Origin: Acidimicrobiaceae bacterium
GTDB taxonomy: Bacteria; Actinomycetota; Acidimicrobiia; Acidimicrobiales; RAAP-2
Length of the DNA: 64,000 nt
Direction of reading: 5' to 3'
Assembly (NCBI GenBank): GCA_003162395.1
Contig: PMON01000078.1
Location: forward strand, 1 to 64,000
The translations under genes and the position numbers were made by a program. Below the pieces are notes generated by a model, which saw nothing but the letters and a program-made list of their open reading frames with translations, had not been told where the DNA came from and ran no database searches. Every line of letters starts with the position of its first letter. Position 1 is the first letter of the stretch. Positions 1 to 8,321 of the stretch are shown piece after piece.

Positions 1-1
1 C

Positions 2-154
2 TGGCACATGCTGAGCGACGGCACCCTCTACTCAGATCCAGGGGATGACTTCTACACCCGTCGCACGCCCGACCGATCACGGCTGCGCGCTGTCGAGCAG
101 CTCCAGCGGATGGGCTACAAGGTCACGCTCGAACCAGTCTCCGAAGTGGCTTAG
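2..154 (+). pseudogene. IS110-like transposase, C-terminal fragment (cut by window edge)
   Basis: An open frame runs from the window edge to a TAG stop and reads WHMLSDGTLYSDPGDDFYTR, then a basic stretch and GYKVTLEPV. This wording (WH-L-S, Y-D-G-D-FYTRR, RA--QL--MGY-VTL-P) is typical of the extreme C terminus of IS110/IS116/IS902-type transposases. The rest of the gene, if present, lies left of the window, so intactness cannot be judged. No inverted repeat was recognised downstream; IS110 elements usually lack clear ones. Confidence 0.55.
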
Positions 155-348
155 CCAGAATCTTCGCGTCAGCGGTGGCTCCATGGAGCGGCACGTCGCA
201 GGGTCCACCAAGTTGCTTGCACGTCATTGTCTTCATGGTCTCGCTTCCTCTCTGCGGGCAACGGGGACGGGTTGAAGGCGACGAGAGATCTCATCCCCGC
301 CCAGCGCGATGCCGTCGATGCAGCTGTTGGACTCGATCGACGGATGAC

Positions 349-750
349 TCAGCGCAGCTGTTGGATTCGGATGAGGTTGCCCGAGGGGTCTCTGAACGCG
401 CAGTCACGCACTCCCCAGGGCTGTGATGCCGGCTCCTGGAGCACCTCGGCGCCCGACGCCCGAACCTTCTCGAAGGTGGCGTCGAGGTCATCAGAGCCGA
501 AGATCGCAGCCTGCAGCGACCCCTGGGTCACGAGTGCCAGGAGGGCATCGCCCTCGGCTTGCGAACGACCGCCGTGCGGCTGGGACAGCACGATGTCGAC
601 GGGTTGCCCCTGGGCCCCAACGGTGACCCAGCGGAAGCCCTGGGACGCGACGTCGGCGCGGACCTCGAGGCCGAGGGCGTCGCGGTAGAAGCCGAGCGCG
701 GCGTCGGGGTCGTGGACCGGGATGAACATTGCGGAAACAGTGACCGTCAT
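349..750 (-). CDS. VOC-superfamily (glyoxalase/bleomycin-resistance-like) protein
   Basis: 133 residues from the ATG at 750 (MTVTVSAMFIPVHDPDAAL). The ORF-track start at 822 adds 24 residues without family character, so it was rejected. It shows the VOC signature: an N-terminal DPDAALGFYRDALGLEV half and a C-terminal half ending PWGVRDCAFRDPSGNLIRI. Such proteins are small cytosolic metalloenzymes or binding proteins; the substrate cannot be told. It lies about 118 nt downstream of an AraC-type regulator on the same strand, a common actinobacterial pairing, and is probably transcribed with it or controlled by it. Confidence 0.85.
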   Translation of the reverse strand: MTVTVSAMFIPVHDPDAALGFYRDALGLEVRADVASQGFRWVTVGAQGQPVDIVLSQPHGGRSQAEGDALLALVTQGSLQAAIFGSDDLDATFEKVRASGAEVLQEPASQPWGVRDCAFRDPSGNLIRIQQLR

Positions 751-868
751 GCGACAACAGTAGGAGCACCGAGCCGTCGTGTGCTTCTCCGATCCTGCTT
801 GGTCCGAGTGCGAGCCGGGCACCCGGTGCGCCGACGACGCCGCGCTCGGAGCCGAACAGGTCGGCAGC

Positions 869-1279
869 TCAGACCGTGGCCGTGGTACGCGGTGGTCGCG
901 TCGCGAACATGCTCACGCACGACGGAACGACCTCGAGGTCGCGGTGGTCGAGCGCGCGGTATTGCGACGGTGTCACGCCGATGATCTCCGTGAAGCGCGA
1001 ACTGAACGAGCCGAGCGACGTGCAGCCGACGGCGACACAGGTGTCGGTGACCGACTTGCCCTGACGCAGCAGCGCCTTCGCTCGTTCGATGCGTCGGGTC
1101 ATCAGATAGGAGTAGGGAGTCTCGCCATACGCCGCGCGGAACTTCCGCGAGAAGTGCGCAGGCGACATGAGCGCGGTGCGCGCCACGGCCTGGACATCGA
1201 GGGGCTGCGCGTAGTTGCGGTCCACGAAGTCGCGCGCCCGACGCAGGTGCGCGAGATCGGCGATCTCCTCGGGCGACAT
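869..1279 (-). CDS. AraC-family transcriptional regulator (single DNA-binding domain)
   Basis: About 136 residues, essentially just the AraC/XylS double helix-turn-helix domain. The first HTH is LDVQAVARTALMSPAHFSRKFR and the second is SVTDTCVAVGCTSLGSFSSRF, followed by the hallmark GVTPSQYR. There is no N-terminal cupin or ligand-binding domain. The start was put at the internal ATG at 1279 (MSPEEIADLAHLRRARD) because close relatives begin just before the first helix; the ORF track allows 1324. It precedes the VOC-protein gene on the same strand, so it likely regulates that gene and itself. Confidence 0.85.
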   Translation of the reverse strand: MSPEEIADLAHLRRARDFVDRNYAQPLDVQAVARTALMSPAHFSRKFRAAYGETPYSYLMTRRIERAKALLRQGKSVTDTCVAVGCTSLGSFSSRFTEIIGVTPSQYRALDHRDLEVVPSCVSMFATRPPRTTATV

Positions 1280-1546
1280 GCCGACGACCGTACCCGACAG
1301 GTCGCCTGGGCGGTCGATGATCACGGGTCGAAGCTCGAGGTACCTGGTTGCTTACTTCGTCGATCGCGGATGTCGCGCTGCCCCGGCATCTGGAACGGCG
1401 ACTCCACCTCTGCCCCCCCACACGCCGATCTGGGAGTGTCCGATGTCGACACACGGCGTCTGTCGAAGGGTCGACTGGGCAACGCAACGGGTTCGGACTT
1501 CGACGTTGGTCTCGGTGAGCGAACGGAGCCGAACCGGCTGCTGGAC

Positions 1547-2785
1547 CTAGTGGTGATCGAGTTCGTGTTCGCCGTCAGGCGATCCTCCCATCAACTTCAG
1601 CATCGCCATGCCGCCGGTTCGCACAAACCGGACTATGAGGGCGGCAGCCACGATCAGGGCAATGATGTTGAGCACCGTCGTGTAGTTCCACTGGATGGCT
1701 AGCTCGCCGACCTTGGCGTCGCGCACGGTCGGGACCAAACCGAGCAGGCTGAAGAGAAATTCAACCAGATAGCCGGCGAACACCATCGTCACGTAGAAGC
1801 TCGCCAAGATAAAGATCATCATCTTCGTGCCGTAGTACTTCCGATAGATGACCAGAATCGGCAGGATGATCAGGTCCGCAAAAATGAAGCTGATCACGCC
1901 TCCGAAGCTGATGCCCCCGTTCCAAAGCACACCCGCCAGCGGCACGTTGCCGATCGAGCAGACGAAACTGAGGAGACCAACCACCGGTCCGATGATCGGA
2001 CCCCAGATCTTCGACAGCAGCGGGTGGCCAACGGCGAAGAAGTGCTCCCAGAAGCTGTTCGGCACCCAGGCCGCGATGGCTCCGGCGATCAAGAGCCCAA
2101 TGACGACGTCCCTGATGACCGCCGCCCACTCCATGATGAAGATGTTCGAAATGGAGCTGTAGGCCTGTTTCGAACCGAGCCGGTGCCATGGGCCGCCCTC
2201 CTCTTGGATGGTCATGTCCATGGCGGCATGACCTTCCATGGCACCGGCCAAATTCTGGTTGGCCTGCGTGCGTGCGGCCTCGATGAGGCGCTGGCGAAGA
2301 AGGAGCCGGAAGATCAGCGCAATCAGGATGATCATGATCGGACCGCCCACAAACTCAGCGGCCGTGAACTGCCATCCGATCAGGACGGCCAAGATCACGC
2401 CCAGTTCGACCACGAGGTTGGTCGAGGCAATCTCAAAGGCCATCGCCGCGGCGAAACTGGCCCCCTTCTTGAAGAGCGAACGTGCCAGGGCCACCGCGGC
2501 GTAGGAACACGAAGAGGACGCAGCCCCGATGCCCGCGGCGAGCAGGAGGGTCCGAGCACCATCGCCGCCAAGTCGCTTGATGATCGTCTCTCTGCGAACG
2601 ACCGCCTGAACGATCGCCGAAAGCAGGAAGCCGAAGATCAGAGCCCAGAGGATCTGCCACGTCATCGAGGCGGCGTTGGAGAGCGCGTGACCAAGCGCAC
2701 CAAGCCATCTCACTCCCTCGTTCCATCCATGCGTTTCACTCGCCTCCTGACGAGGAATTGTCTCATGGACACTCGCACTGCCCAA
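1547..2785 (-). CDS. YraQ/ArsP-type membrane permease (DUF318 family)
   Basis: 412 residues with roughly ten hydrophobic segments. Family features visible are the cysteine-containing AASSSCSYAAVALARSLF segment, ASTNLVVELGVILAVLIGWQF, and the C-terminal block SFVCSIGNVPLAGVLWNGG followed by ADLIILPILVIYRKYYG. Members of this permease family (PF03773) include ArsP, which exports organoarsenicals, but most have no known substrate. Nothing nearby, such as an arsR or thioredoxin gene, fixes the substrate. The gene stands alone on the minus strand just outside the left end of the integrated element, so it is probably chromosomal. Confidence 0.85.
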   Translation of the reverse strand: MGSASVHETIPRQEASETHGWNEGVRWLGALGHALSNAASMTWQILWALIFGFLLSAIVQAVVRRETIIKRLGGDGARTLLLAAGIGAASSSCSYAAVALARSLFKKGASFAAAMAFEIASTNLVVELGVILAVLIGWQFTAAEFVGGPIMIILIALIFRLLLRQRLIEAARTQANQNLAGAMEGHAAMDMTIQEEGGPWHRLGSKQAYSSISNIFIMEWAAVIRDVVIGLLIAGAIAAWVPNSFWEHFFAVGHPLLSKIWGPIIGPVVGLLSFVCSIGNVPLAGVLWNGGISFGGVISFIFADLIILPILVIYRKYYGTKMMIFILASFYVTMVFAGYLVEFLFSLLGLVPTVRDAKVGELAIQWNYTTVLNIIALIVAAALIVRFVRTGGMAMLKLMGGSPDGEHELDHH

Positions 2786-2995
2786 GACCTGAGGGTTGGA
2801 GTGCGCGCATTCTTCGGACCGAGCGACCGGACAAGTGAAATCCGGCTGACCGGCAATGACGGCGTTACCTAGCCCAACTTCCCGAGAGCCCGGACGACTT
2901 CGCGGCCGGTGACTCGAGGCAGTGACGACATCGCGGCCACCGTTGGCGAGCGCTACAGACAGCCGTCCGCGGAACGGCTCTCATGAAGAAACGTT
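2786..2995. other. Non-coding stretch left of the element
   Basis: No gene was recognised between the permease start and the tRNA-like repeat. The stretch should contain the promoter of the minus-strand permease, but I could not assign boxes with confidence. The mobile element apparently begins at its right edge. Confidence 0.4.
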
Positions 2996-3011
2996 GTGGG
3001 CGCTGAGGGAC
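2996..3011. repeat. attL candidate: copy of the tRNA-Val 3' end
   Basis: The 16-nt string GTGGGCGCTGAGGGAC is identical to 24442-24457, which is the 3' end of the tRNA-Val gene. Beyond it the left copy reads AAAAC then TCGAACCCCC; the right copy reads TCGAACCCCC directly. The similarity therefore continues for 10 more bases once a 5-nt insertion is allowed. This is the expected debris when an element integrates into the 3' end of a tRNA gene and rebuilds the tRNA at the other end. A short GTG ORF (2996-3136) starts in the repeat but is not supported as a gene. Confidence 0.75.
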
Positions 3012-3144
3012 AAAACTCGAACCCCCTACTTTCCTTTGATGAAGGGATAATTGGCCTGTTCAGCCGGGGTCTGAGCGACCCTCAGTTCCGGCAGGCGCTC
3101 AAGGACCTGCACGCCACACTGAGCGATGAGGCCTAGGTACACAC

Positions 3145-3384
3145 CTACTTCGCCTCCAGTGCGATGAGTCGCTCCTTGGTGTCATTGAGCTCCCCGGACT
3201 GCTCGGTCACGACGGCCCTGATTACGTGAACGTCGTCTTTCAAGGTAGACATGTTGGTGGAGAGAGTGCCGACGTCTTGCTTGAGGGTGGTTACGTCTTC
3301 AGCCATGCCGGAAACGAGCTCCGTAACGGCATCGAACTTGGAGTGCATGTCCTCCAGCAAGACCTCTAAGTGATTCTTCTCCAT
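3145..3384 (-). CDS. Small coiled-coil protein, function unknown
   Basis: 79 residues, MEKNHLEVLLEDMHSKFDAV, followed by regular heptads (TTLKQDVGTLSTNMSTLKDDV) that predict one long coiled coil. Small single-helix proteins of this look are common in mobile islands, with no agreed function. It is the last gene of the minus-strand cargo run, 57 nt beyond the zinc-ribbon-like ORF, and sits next to the left attachment site. No membrane segment or signal peptide is visible. Confidence 0.65.
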   Translation of the reverse strand: MEKNHLEVLLEDMHSKFDAVTELVSGMAEDVTTLKQDVGTLSTNMSTLKDDVHVIRAVVTEQSGELNDTKERLIALEAK

Positions 3385-3441
3385 GTCAGTTTGATTGTCC
3401 GGCGCAACGGGAAAAGAGTCAATACTTGAAGTTCAACCCAC

Positions 3442-3675
3442 CTAGTCCCCGTCAGCTCTGGTCAGTTCCTGCTTGAGAGCATCAAGACGCTCAATTGCAG
3501 TGTTTACAAATTTCAAACCACACCCGATGCAATAGTGCCGTTCGTCTCGCCCGTCCTTTACTATGAAGACTGGTTCTCCCTTTGGTAGAGCGTGACTGCG
3601 GCTCTGCCGGCAATAATGAAGGCGACCCGATTCCGCGATCGAGACTGGCTTCAGTAGCGATTTCTCTCTACTCAC
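3442..3675 (-). CDS. Small zinc-ribbon-like protein, function unknown
   Basis: About 77 residues from GTG at 3675 (the ORF track offers ATG at 3711, which would overlap the helicase gene by 44 nt). It contains two cysteine/histidine clusters, LHYCRQSRSHAL and HYCIGCGLKF, about 33 residues apart, which could bind one zinc ion. A helical tail ends it (AIERLDALKQELTRA). The GTG lies within the last codons of the SF2 helicase gene, so translation is probably coupled to it. This placement suggests a partner of the helicase, but no function is known to me. Confidence 0.5.
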   Translation of the reverse strand: MSREKSLLKPVSIAESGRLHYCRQSRSHALPKGEPVFIVKDGRDERHYCIGCGLKFVNTAIERLDALKQELTRADGD

Positions 3676-5506
3676 TGAACAGTTCCCGTTCGGCAGTTTC
3701 CGCAATTTCATCTAGTCCCAGCAGAATCTGATCCAACTCTTCCTGTGAGAACTGGCTCCTACTTTTCGTGCCTTGCCCCACGCTCGAATTGGCTTGCCGA
3801 TCAATCGCACCCTTTATGACTTGGAAATTGTTGCGGCCTCGTCGGGTTCGATCCAGGTCTCTTCCCCCGTGCTGCAAGTGCCTTCGACCTAGGATCTGCC
3901 CCACTTTGGTCTTAATCCGTTCATCTAAGAGTTTCCTCTTTGCCTGTCGCGACGCCTGCCTCGTGGGCTGGATTCTTCTCAGCTGCTCGAATTGCTCACC
4001 TGTGCTGACCCCTGCCTCACGCAGTAGTCTCATCGCTTCGGCCACAAGAGGGTCGCCGCTCAGTAACTCAAGGTCCTCGAGGCGCACGTCGTCCTGCGAA
4101 GTAATTGTCGGCAGCTCTCCGGCTGGCCTCGCTGCGACATCGGAGAGTGGGTCCACGTCGTCCTCATCCAGCCCCTCAGGAATGTCTTCGTCAACCAATT
4201 GCGCCAACCAGTCACGGTCGGCCTCTGCAAACTCCTGAAAGTCCTGCCAAACTCCTGTGATGTTTGCCCCAACGTGGAACACAACTACACCTTCGTTCTC
4301 TTGATCGAAGGGATCGATTCCAGGGATCACCCTCATTATGCGGCCGACAAACTGCACGAATGGCCCCAAGTTACTGAAGATGCTGAAGACAGCAGCAACT
4401 GCAAGAAGCGGATGATCGAAACCCTCTCCGAGTTTTCTCACCTGTACGATTACGTCAAGTTCGTGTCGATCGAGCTTTGAGTGGACAAGATCATTGGCCC
4501 TACCTTCTTGCCTACTATGAACGAAGTCTGCCCTCAGACCCCGCTCCGTGTACTTCGCGACAATCTGCTTACAGTGCTCCATGTTTAGAGCGGACGCAAT
4601 GATTTTCAGCCGATTGTCGCCAGACCTCTCTCGAAGCTCCCGCAGCTTTCTAATCGAGGCGTCCGCGATTGTGGAGAGTGACTCGTCGGAACTAACTATG
4701 CTCCGACGGAAGCTTGCGTCCTCTTCTCCAAGCCTTTTTACTTCATCGAGGTCAACTTCTATTTCATGAGAGTCGTCTCCGTCGCGACGAACGTATCTCA
4801 ACGTCCGCGGATTCAGCCTATGCCCGCTGATTCGCTTGACATAACCGTTGCGAACGGCTTCCCGAATGGGGTAGTTGTAAATGATCTCCCCTGCCATGAG
4901 TCGGCCGTCAGCTCTAGATGGAGTCCCACTGACGTTAATGATGCGTGCTCGAGGGAACTTGGCCCTCAGGGTATCCCAGCTCTCAGCAACGTTGTGATGG
5001 CCCTCGTCAAACATTATGAGATCAAAAAAGTCTTCGTCGAGTTGTGAAAGCCACTTGTTATTGTCCCGCTGCAATTGCTGGATATTTGTTACGACAATGT
5101 CTGCTGACTCGAGATCGGATAAGTTGGTACTAGTACCTCGGATCTCTGCTAGTTCCGGGAAGATATCTCCGTCTAGGACTCCACGCTTTTCGTAGAAGAA
5201 CCTGTCGCTACTAGGAGTTAGGTCAGCAACCAACTGCCCAGTGATCCCAACGTTGGGAGCCACTAGCAGCGCACGCTTGGCCCCCACAGCAAATGGCGCC
5301 AGTGCAAGCAATCCTGATTTTCCACAGCCCACGGGAAGTACGAGACCTACTTCACGAGCAGGCTCCTCGCTCGCAAAGTGTTCAGATATCTTCTGAAACG
5401 CCTCTGCCTGGGGCACACGTAGAGCAGGGTTACCTGCAATTGATGGGTTGAGTAGTGCAAATTGGTCTGCTTTCAAGTCGCTCCTCTGCCACATCGCAAT
5501 GCCCAA
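3668..5506 (-). CDS. SF2 DEAD/DEAH-type helicase, restriction/defence-associated
   Basis: 612 residues. Superfamily 2 motifs are seen in order: Walker A LPVGCGKSG near residues 57-65, motif II DEGHH near 168-172, motif III SGTPSRADG near 194, and motif VI QFVGRIMRV near residue 385. The C-terminal 200 residues are acidic then basic (EDIPEGLDEDDVDPLSD, RQASRQAKRK) and show no recognisable nuclease motif. The core resembles the motor part of ResIII-like translocases found in defence loci. It is separated by about 150 nt from the kinase-like gene upstream and overlaps the small zinc-ribbon gene downstream. A second possible start is Met5. Confidence 0.8.
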   Translation of the reverse strand: MGIAMWQRSDLKADQFALLNPSIAGNPALRVPQAEAFQKISEHFASEEPAREVGLVLPVGCGKSGLLALAPFAVGAKRALLVAPNVGITGQLVADLTPSSDRFFYEKRGVLDGDIFPELAEIRGTSTNLSDLESADIVVTNIQQLQRDNNKWLSQLDEDFFDLIMFDEGHHNVAESWDTLRAKFPRARIINVSGTPSRADGRLMAGEIIYNYPIREAVRNGYVKRISGHRLNPRTLRYVRRDGDDSHEIEVDLDEVKRLGEEDASFRRSIVSSDESLSTIADASIRKLRELRERSGDNRLKIIASALNMEHCKQIVAKYTERGLRADFVHSRQEGRANDLVHSKLDRHELDVIVQVRKLGEGFDHPLLAVAAVFSIFSNLGPFVQFVGRIMRVIPGIDPFDQENEGVVVFHVGANITGVWQDFQEFAEADRDWLAQLVDEDIPEGLDEDDVDPLSDVAARPAGELPTITSQDDVRLEDLELLSGDPLVAEAMRLLREAGVSTGEQFEQLRRIQPTRQASRQAKRKLLDERIKTKVGQILGRRHLQHGGRDLDRTRRGRNNFQVIKGAIDRQANSSVGQGTKSRSQFSQEELDQILLGLDEIAETAERELFSE

Positions 5507-5658
5507 TACGCTAGCGAAATTAGCACTCTCATTATCTGACTGCTAGTGAGCTTCGTCAAGCGGGGCTGAGGAACTCGAAACAGTGTTGCAGATATGCAAA
5601 AGAAGAAACACCATTTTCATGGTGCTCTGTCAAATCAGAGGAGCGCATGAACGCCATG

Positions 5659-6261
5659 CTATCGAAGTTCGCGTCCCTCGCCCTCGACAACGAGATCCGC
5701 ATTCCTCCAAGGCTTGACGTGAGAACTGTAGAAACTGTAGGCGGCAATCCACTTTCGAATCCACTCGTCGGGATTCTCACCGCGCGCCATTAGCCGTCCC
5801 CACGTTGTCTCTTCGCTCGCTCGGACATATACCGCGTAATCAAGCAAGCCCCGTAACTGAGGACGGAGCATGTAGACACCCTCGACGATAACCACTTCAG
5901 GCACTGGAAGTTCGATCCAACTTCCCATTCTGGCAGCGTTCCAGTCGAAACGCTGATAACGCAGATCCTTCGCCCCGCTACGGATAGATTCCAAGACTTC
6001 TGATTGCAGTCTTCGCCAATCGAAGTAGTCTTCATAGCCACCCTCGGGGCTTAGCAATGTCCTATCTTTCTCGGACATATCACTGTAGAAGTCATCCCCA
6101 TGAACGATGGCGACGGGTACACACAAATAGTCAGCCAAATCACGCGCAAGAGTTGACTTTCCAGATCCATCCGGACCATCTATACCAACGACGACTGGTC
6201 GGCTTTTCACGGCCAGAACGCTTGTCGCAATCTCAGAGACTTCAGATTCGGGGAAAGTCAT
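5659..6261 (-). CDS. Uridine-kinase-like P-loop protein
   Basis: 200 residues. The P-loop GIDGPDGSGKSTLA (26-39) is followed by VPVAIVHGDDFYSDM, where the GDDFY block matches the substrate-binding aspartate and aromatic residues of uridine kinases. VVIVEGVYMLRP corresponds to the E-G-V/I segment of the family. It lacks other nucleotide-salvage neighbours and sits in a restriction/helicase operon, so a salvage role is doubtful; phosphorylation of a nucleoside, signal or RNA end during defence is only a guess. The start codon overlaps the stop of the truncated UvrD gene in an ATGA. Confidence 0.75.
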   Translation of the reverse strand: MTFPESEVSEIATSVLAVKSRPVVVGIDGPDGSGKSTLARDLADYLCVPVAIVHGDDFYSDMSEKDRTLLSPEGGYEDYFDWRRLQSEVLESIRSGAKDLRYQRFDWNAARMGSWIELPVPEVVIVEGVYMLRPQLRGLLDYAVYVRASEETTWGRLMARGENPDEWIRKWIAAYSFYSSHVKPWRNADLVVEGEGRELR

Positions 6262-6698
6262 GTACTCATTGTTTCACGACGCATTTTGCGAGTCAGAGCG
6301 GTATCGACACGTCGATCACGCTCATCATACTCCGATTCGTCCGGAATACGCAGCGGTGAGGGAAGGCGCATCCACTGTGGATTCGCCAAGAGAAGTCGAA
6401 GCGCAAGCAAGTGCACTGTTGTCACTGGAACGGCAACTTCCTCCGAGAGTGCTCGATTGGCAAGCTCGCGGGTGGCCGCTCTCGTGAAGGTTGCGATCCT
6501 TACCGCGCCGGAGGAGCGATCCGCGCTCAGAATTCGAGCAAGCTCAATCATTGTTGTGCTCTTACCTGTGCCTGGTCCAGCCTGCAGACGTGCGTTCCCG
6601 CCTTCATGGCTCAGAATCGCTCGTTGCTCGTCACTCCAATCAATCAACTTTACCTCAGGTGGTTTAGTTCTCCCTAATTGCAAATCGGTAGGCCACAA
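6258..6698 (-). pseudogene. UvrD/Rep-type helicase, N-terminal fragment only
   Basis: 146 residues. It matches only the start of a superfamily 1 helicase: WSDEQRAIL (Q-motif region), Walker A QAGPGTGKS (39-47), motif Ia ATFTRAATRELANR, and TTVHLLALRLL. Motifs II to VI (DExQD, GD--Q-IY-F, and so on) are missing; the reading ends shortly after LPSPLRIPDESEYDE. Full UvrD-like proteins have 550-700 residues, so this is a truncation and helicase activity is not expected. The remaining frame ends with the stop overlapping the kinase-like start, so it may still be translated as a stand-alone ATP-binding domain. Confidence 0.75.
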
Positions 6699-6739
6699 TA
6701 ACTACTGGGCCCGGTCATCGGTGGCTGCCAGTTCCCTCG

Positions 6740-8203
6740 CTATGCCCTTGACCCTGATGGCTTATTATCACTCCGTGCATCGATCACAAGGATGCTGGCC
6801 TCATTCTCTAGCCCAAGATCCTTGAGAATCTTCGCAACTCGAACCTGGTCGCTCGCGGTATAACAGACGATTACCTTGACCGACTTCCGAGTCATATTTG
6901 CTGCTTCATAGATTGGCAGCTGCTTCACAAGGTTTCTCTTGAGACTGGTGTTACTTCCTAGCTTGAACTCGATCAGCGACTTGTCGCCGGCGCCGTAACT
7001 AATCTTGAAATCAACCGGACCGCGGCCATTATTCACTTCACGATTGACATCAAAGTCAGTCTTGCACCAGATCAGTCCAAAGAAGAGTTGCACTTCGGAT
7101 TCCTTTGAGAACGGCTGCCCGTCTCTGTTTATGAGTTTGTAGCCATCCTGATTCTCGACATACTGCTTGAACAAACCAACGCGATCGAGAGCCTCCTCAT
7201 AACTAGTCCACGGTCGCTTGTAAAAGTCAGTCCTAGACTCGAGATCCGCCAAGGTTCGCTTGAGCTGGTCCACCATGACGGACCGTGTATCCGCGACCCG
7301 GGCGGCACTGACATTGTGTGCGCGATTGCCGTCATCCTCCTTGAGCCTGATGTAATAGTCCACCAACTCAGGGAATTTTCCGATTGTGTCTTGCGCCGCT
7401 GCCCGACGGTCCTTCGCAGAAGGTCTTCGCCCCAATCTCGAACGCAAGTAGCTGTTCATTTGGGCTCTTAACTGATCATTTGGAACTGCATCAGGCAGAG
7501 AAGCGGCTTGGCGGATCATGTCCGGATAGCTGATCCATGTGTCATCTCGGGTGAGAATGTCAATCGGAGTAAGCAAGACATAGTCGTTATTACGAACTGG
7601 CAGGCAATACCGTCGCGTCTCCCACGTCTCCGTCGAGTAGTTGAATTGAGCCCGCGGAACCGATACATCTCTACGATGTTTCGGTTGAAGATGTAGCTTG
7701 GCAAATTCTTGGGTGTACTCCAACAGGAAGTGCTTTATGAGATTCGTAGTGAAGTCACTGATACTGTCGCGACCCACGCCACCTCTAATGAGACACAGCT
7801 TCTCTAGGTGGCTCCCACGAGTCACCTCTTCGTTGCCAAAATTCGCCAATATGCTTCCGAGTGACGCAATCAGCGCGGACGCGAAGTCAGCCCCAAGGGC
7901 GTGGCCGCCATTGCCGAGAACTGTGAAGCCCAACCAGTTCTGCTTGACCTCCTTGAATCGGTACCAAGCCGCAGCCAAACCCGGGTCCAGTTCATCGGAC
8001 GCCTTGTCACGTAGGAACAACAGATATTTGATGATTCCTTCATGCAGATCCTGATACTTCCGATTGTCGCTGTTGAAAAGAAGAAAGGGGTCGACAAACA
8101 GGGGCAAGTCTGACACCACGCTTATGTCGAAGGCTCCGTAGTCATCGACTAACTTTGGCTCCACCTCAAAGTGTTGAGAGAAGTAGAGATCCATTATGGA
8201 CAT
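6740..8203 (-). CDS. PD-(D/E)XK-like defence-associated protein, about 490 residues
   Basis: Starts MSIMDLYFSQHFEVEP (Met at 8203 or 8194 is more natural than the ORF-track Met at 8224). The N-terminal block SDLPLFVDPFLLFNS is distinctive. In the last quarter GPVDFKISYGAGDKSLIEFKLGSN gives an aspartate, 13 residues, then E-x-K, the layout of a PD-(D/E)XK nuclease site, followed by KQLPIYEAAN. It lies directly after the Type III Res gene and before the truncated helicase. I know of no assigned function. By position and fold signature it is likely an extra nuclease or sensor of the cassette. Whether it cleaves DNA is inference. Confidence 0.65.
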   Translation of the reverse strand: MSIMDLYFSQHFEVEPKLVDDYGAFDISVVSDLPLFVDPFLLFNSDNRKYQDLHEGIIKYLLFLRDKASDELDPGLAAAWYRFKEVKQNWLGFTVLGNGGHALGADFASALIASLGSILANFGNEEVTRGSHLEKLCLIRGGVGRDSISDFTTNLIKHFLLEYTQEFAKLHLQPKHRRDVSVPRAQFNYSTETWETRRYCLPVRNNDYVLLTPIDILTRDDTWISYPDMIRQAASLPDAVPNDQLRAQMNSYLRSRLGRRPSAKDRRAAAQDTIGKFPELVDYYIRLKEDDGNRAHNVSAARVADTRSVMVDQLKRTLADLESRTDFYKRPWTSYEEALDRVGLFKQYVENQDGYKLINRDGQPFSKESEVQLFFGLIWCKTDFDVNREVNNGRGPVDFKISYGAGDKSLIEFKLGSNTSLKRNLVKQLPIYEAANMTRKSVKVIVCYTASDQVRVAKILKDLGLENEASILVIDARSDNKPSGSRA

Positions 8204-8321
8204 CTCGACGGGTTCGCAGACCACCCACTCCTACGCGCATCCATGGAGTCGACACCAGGACATTCGCCGCTGAGTTGGAGACTCCGATTACGGAAGTGAA
8301 GGGGTTCCACCTTCGAATGTC

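Noticed and set aside
2996-3136. Small GTG ORF starting inside the left att repeat
   Set aside because: It begins with the usual translation of a tRNA 3' end (VGAEG...), lacks a ribosome binding site and is only 46 codons; treated as chance frame through attL.
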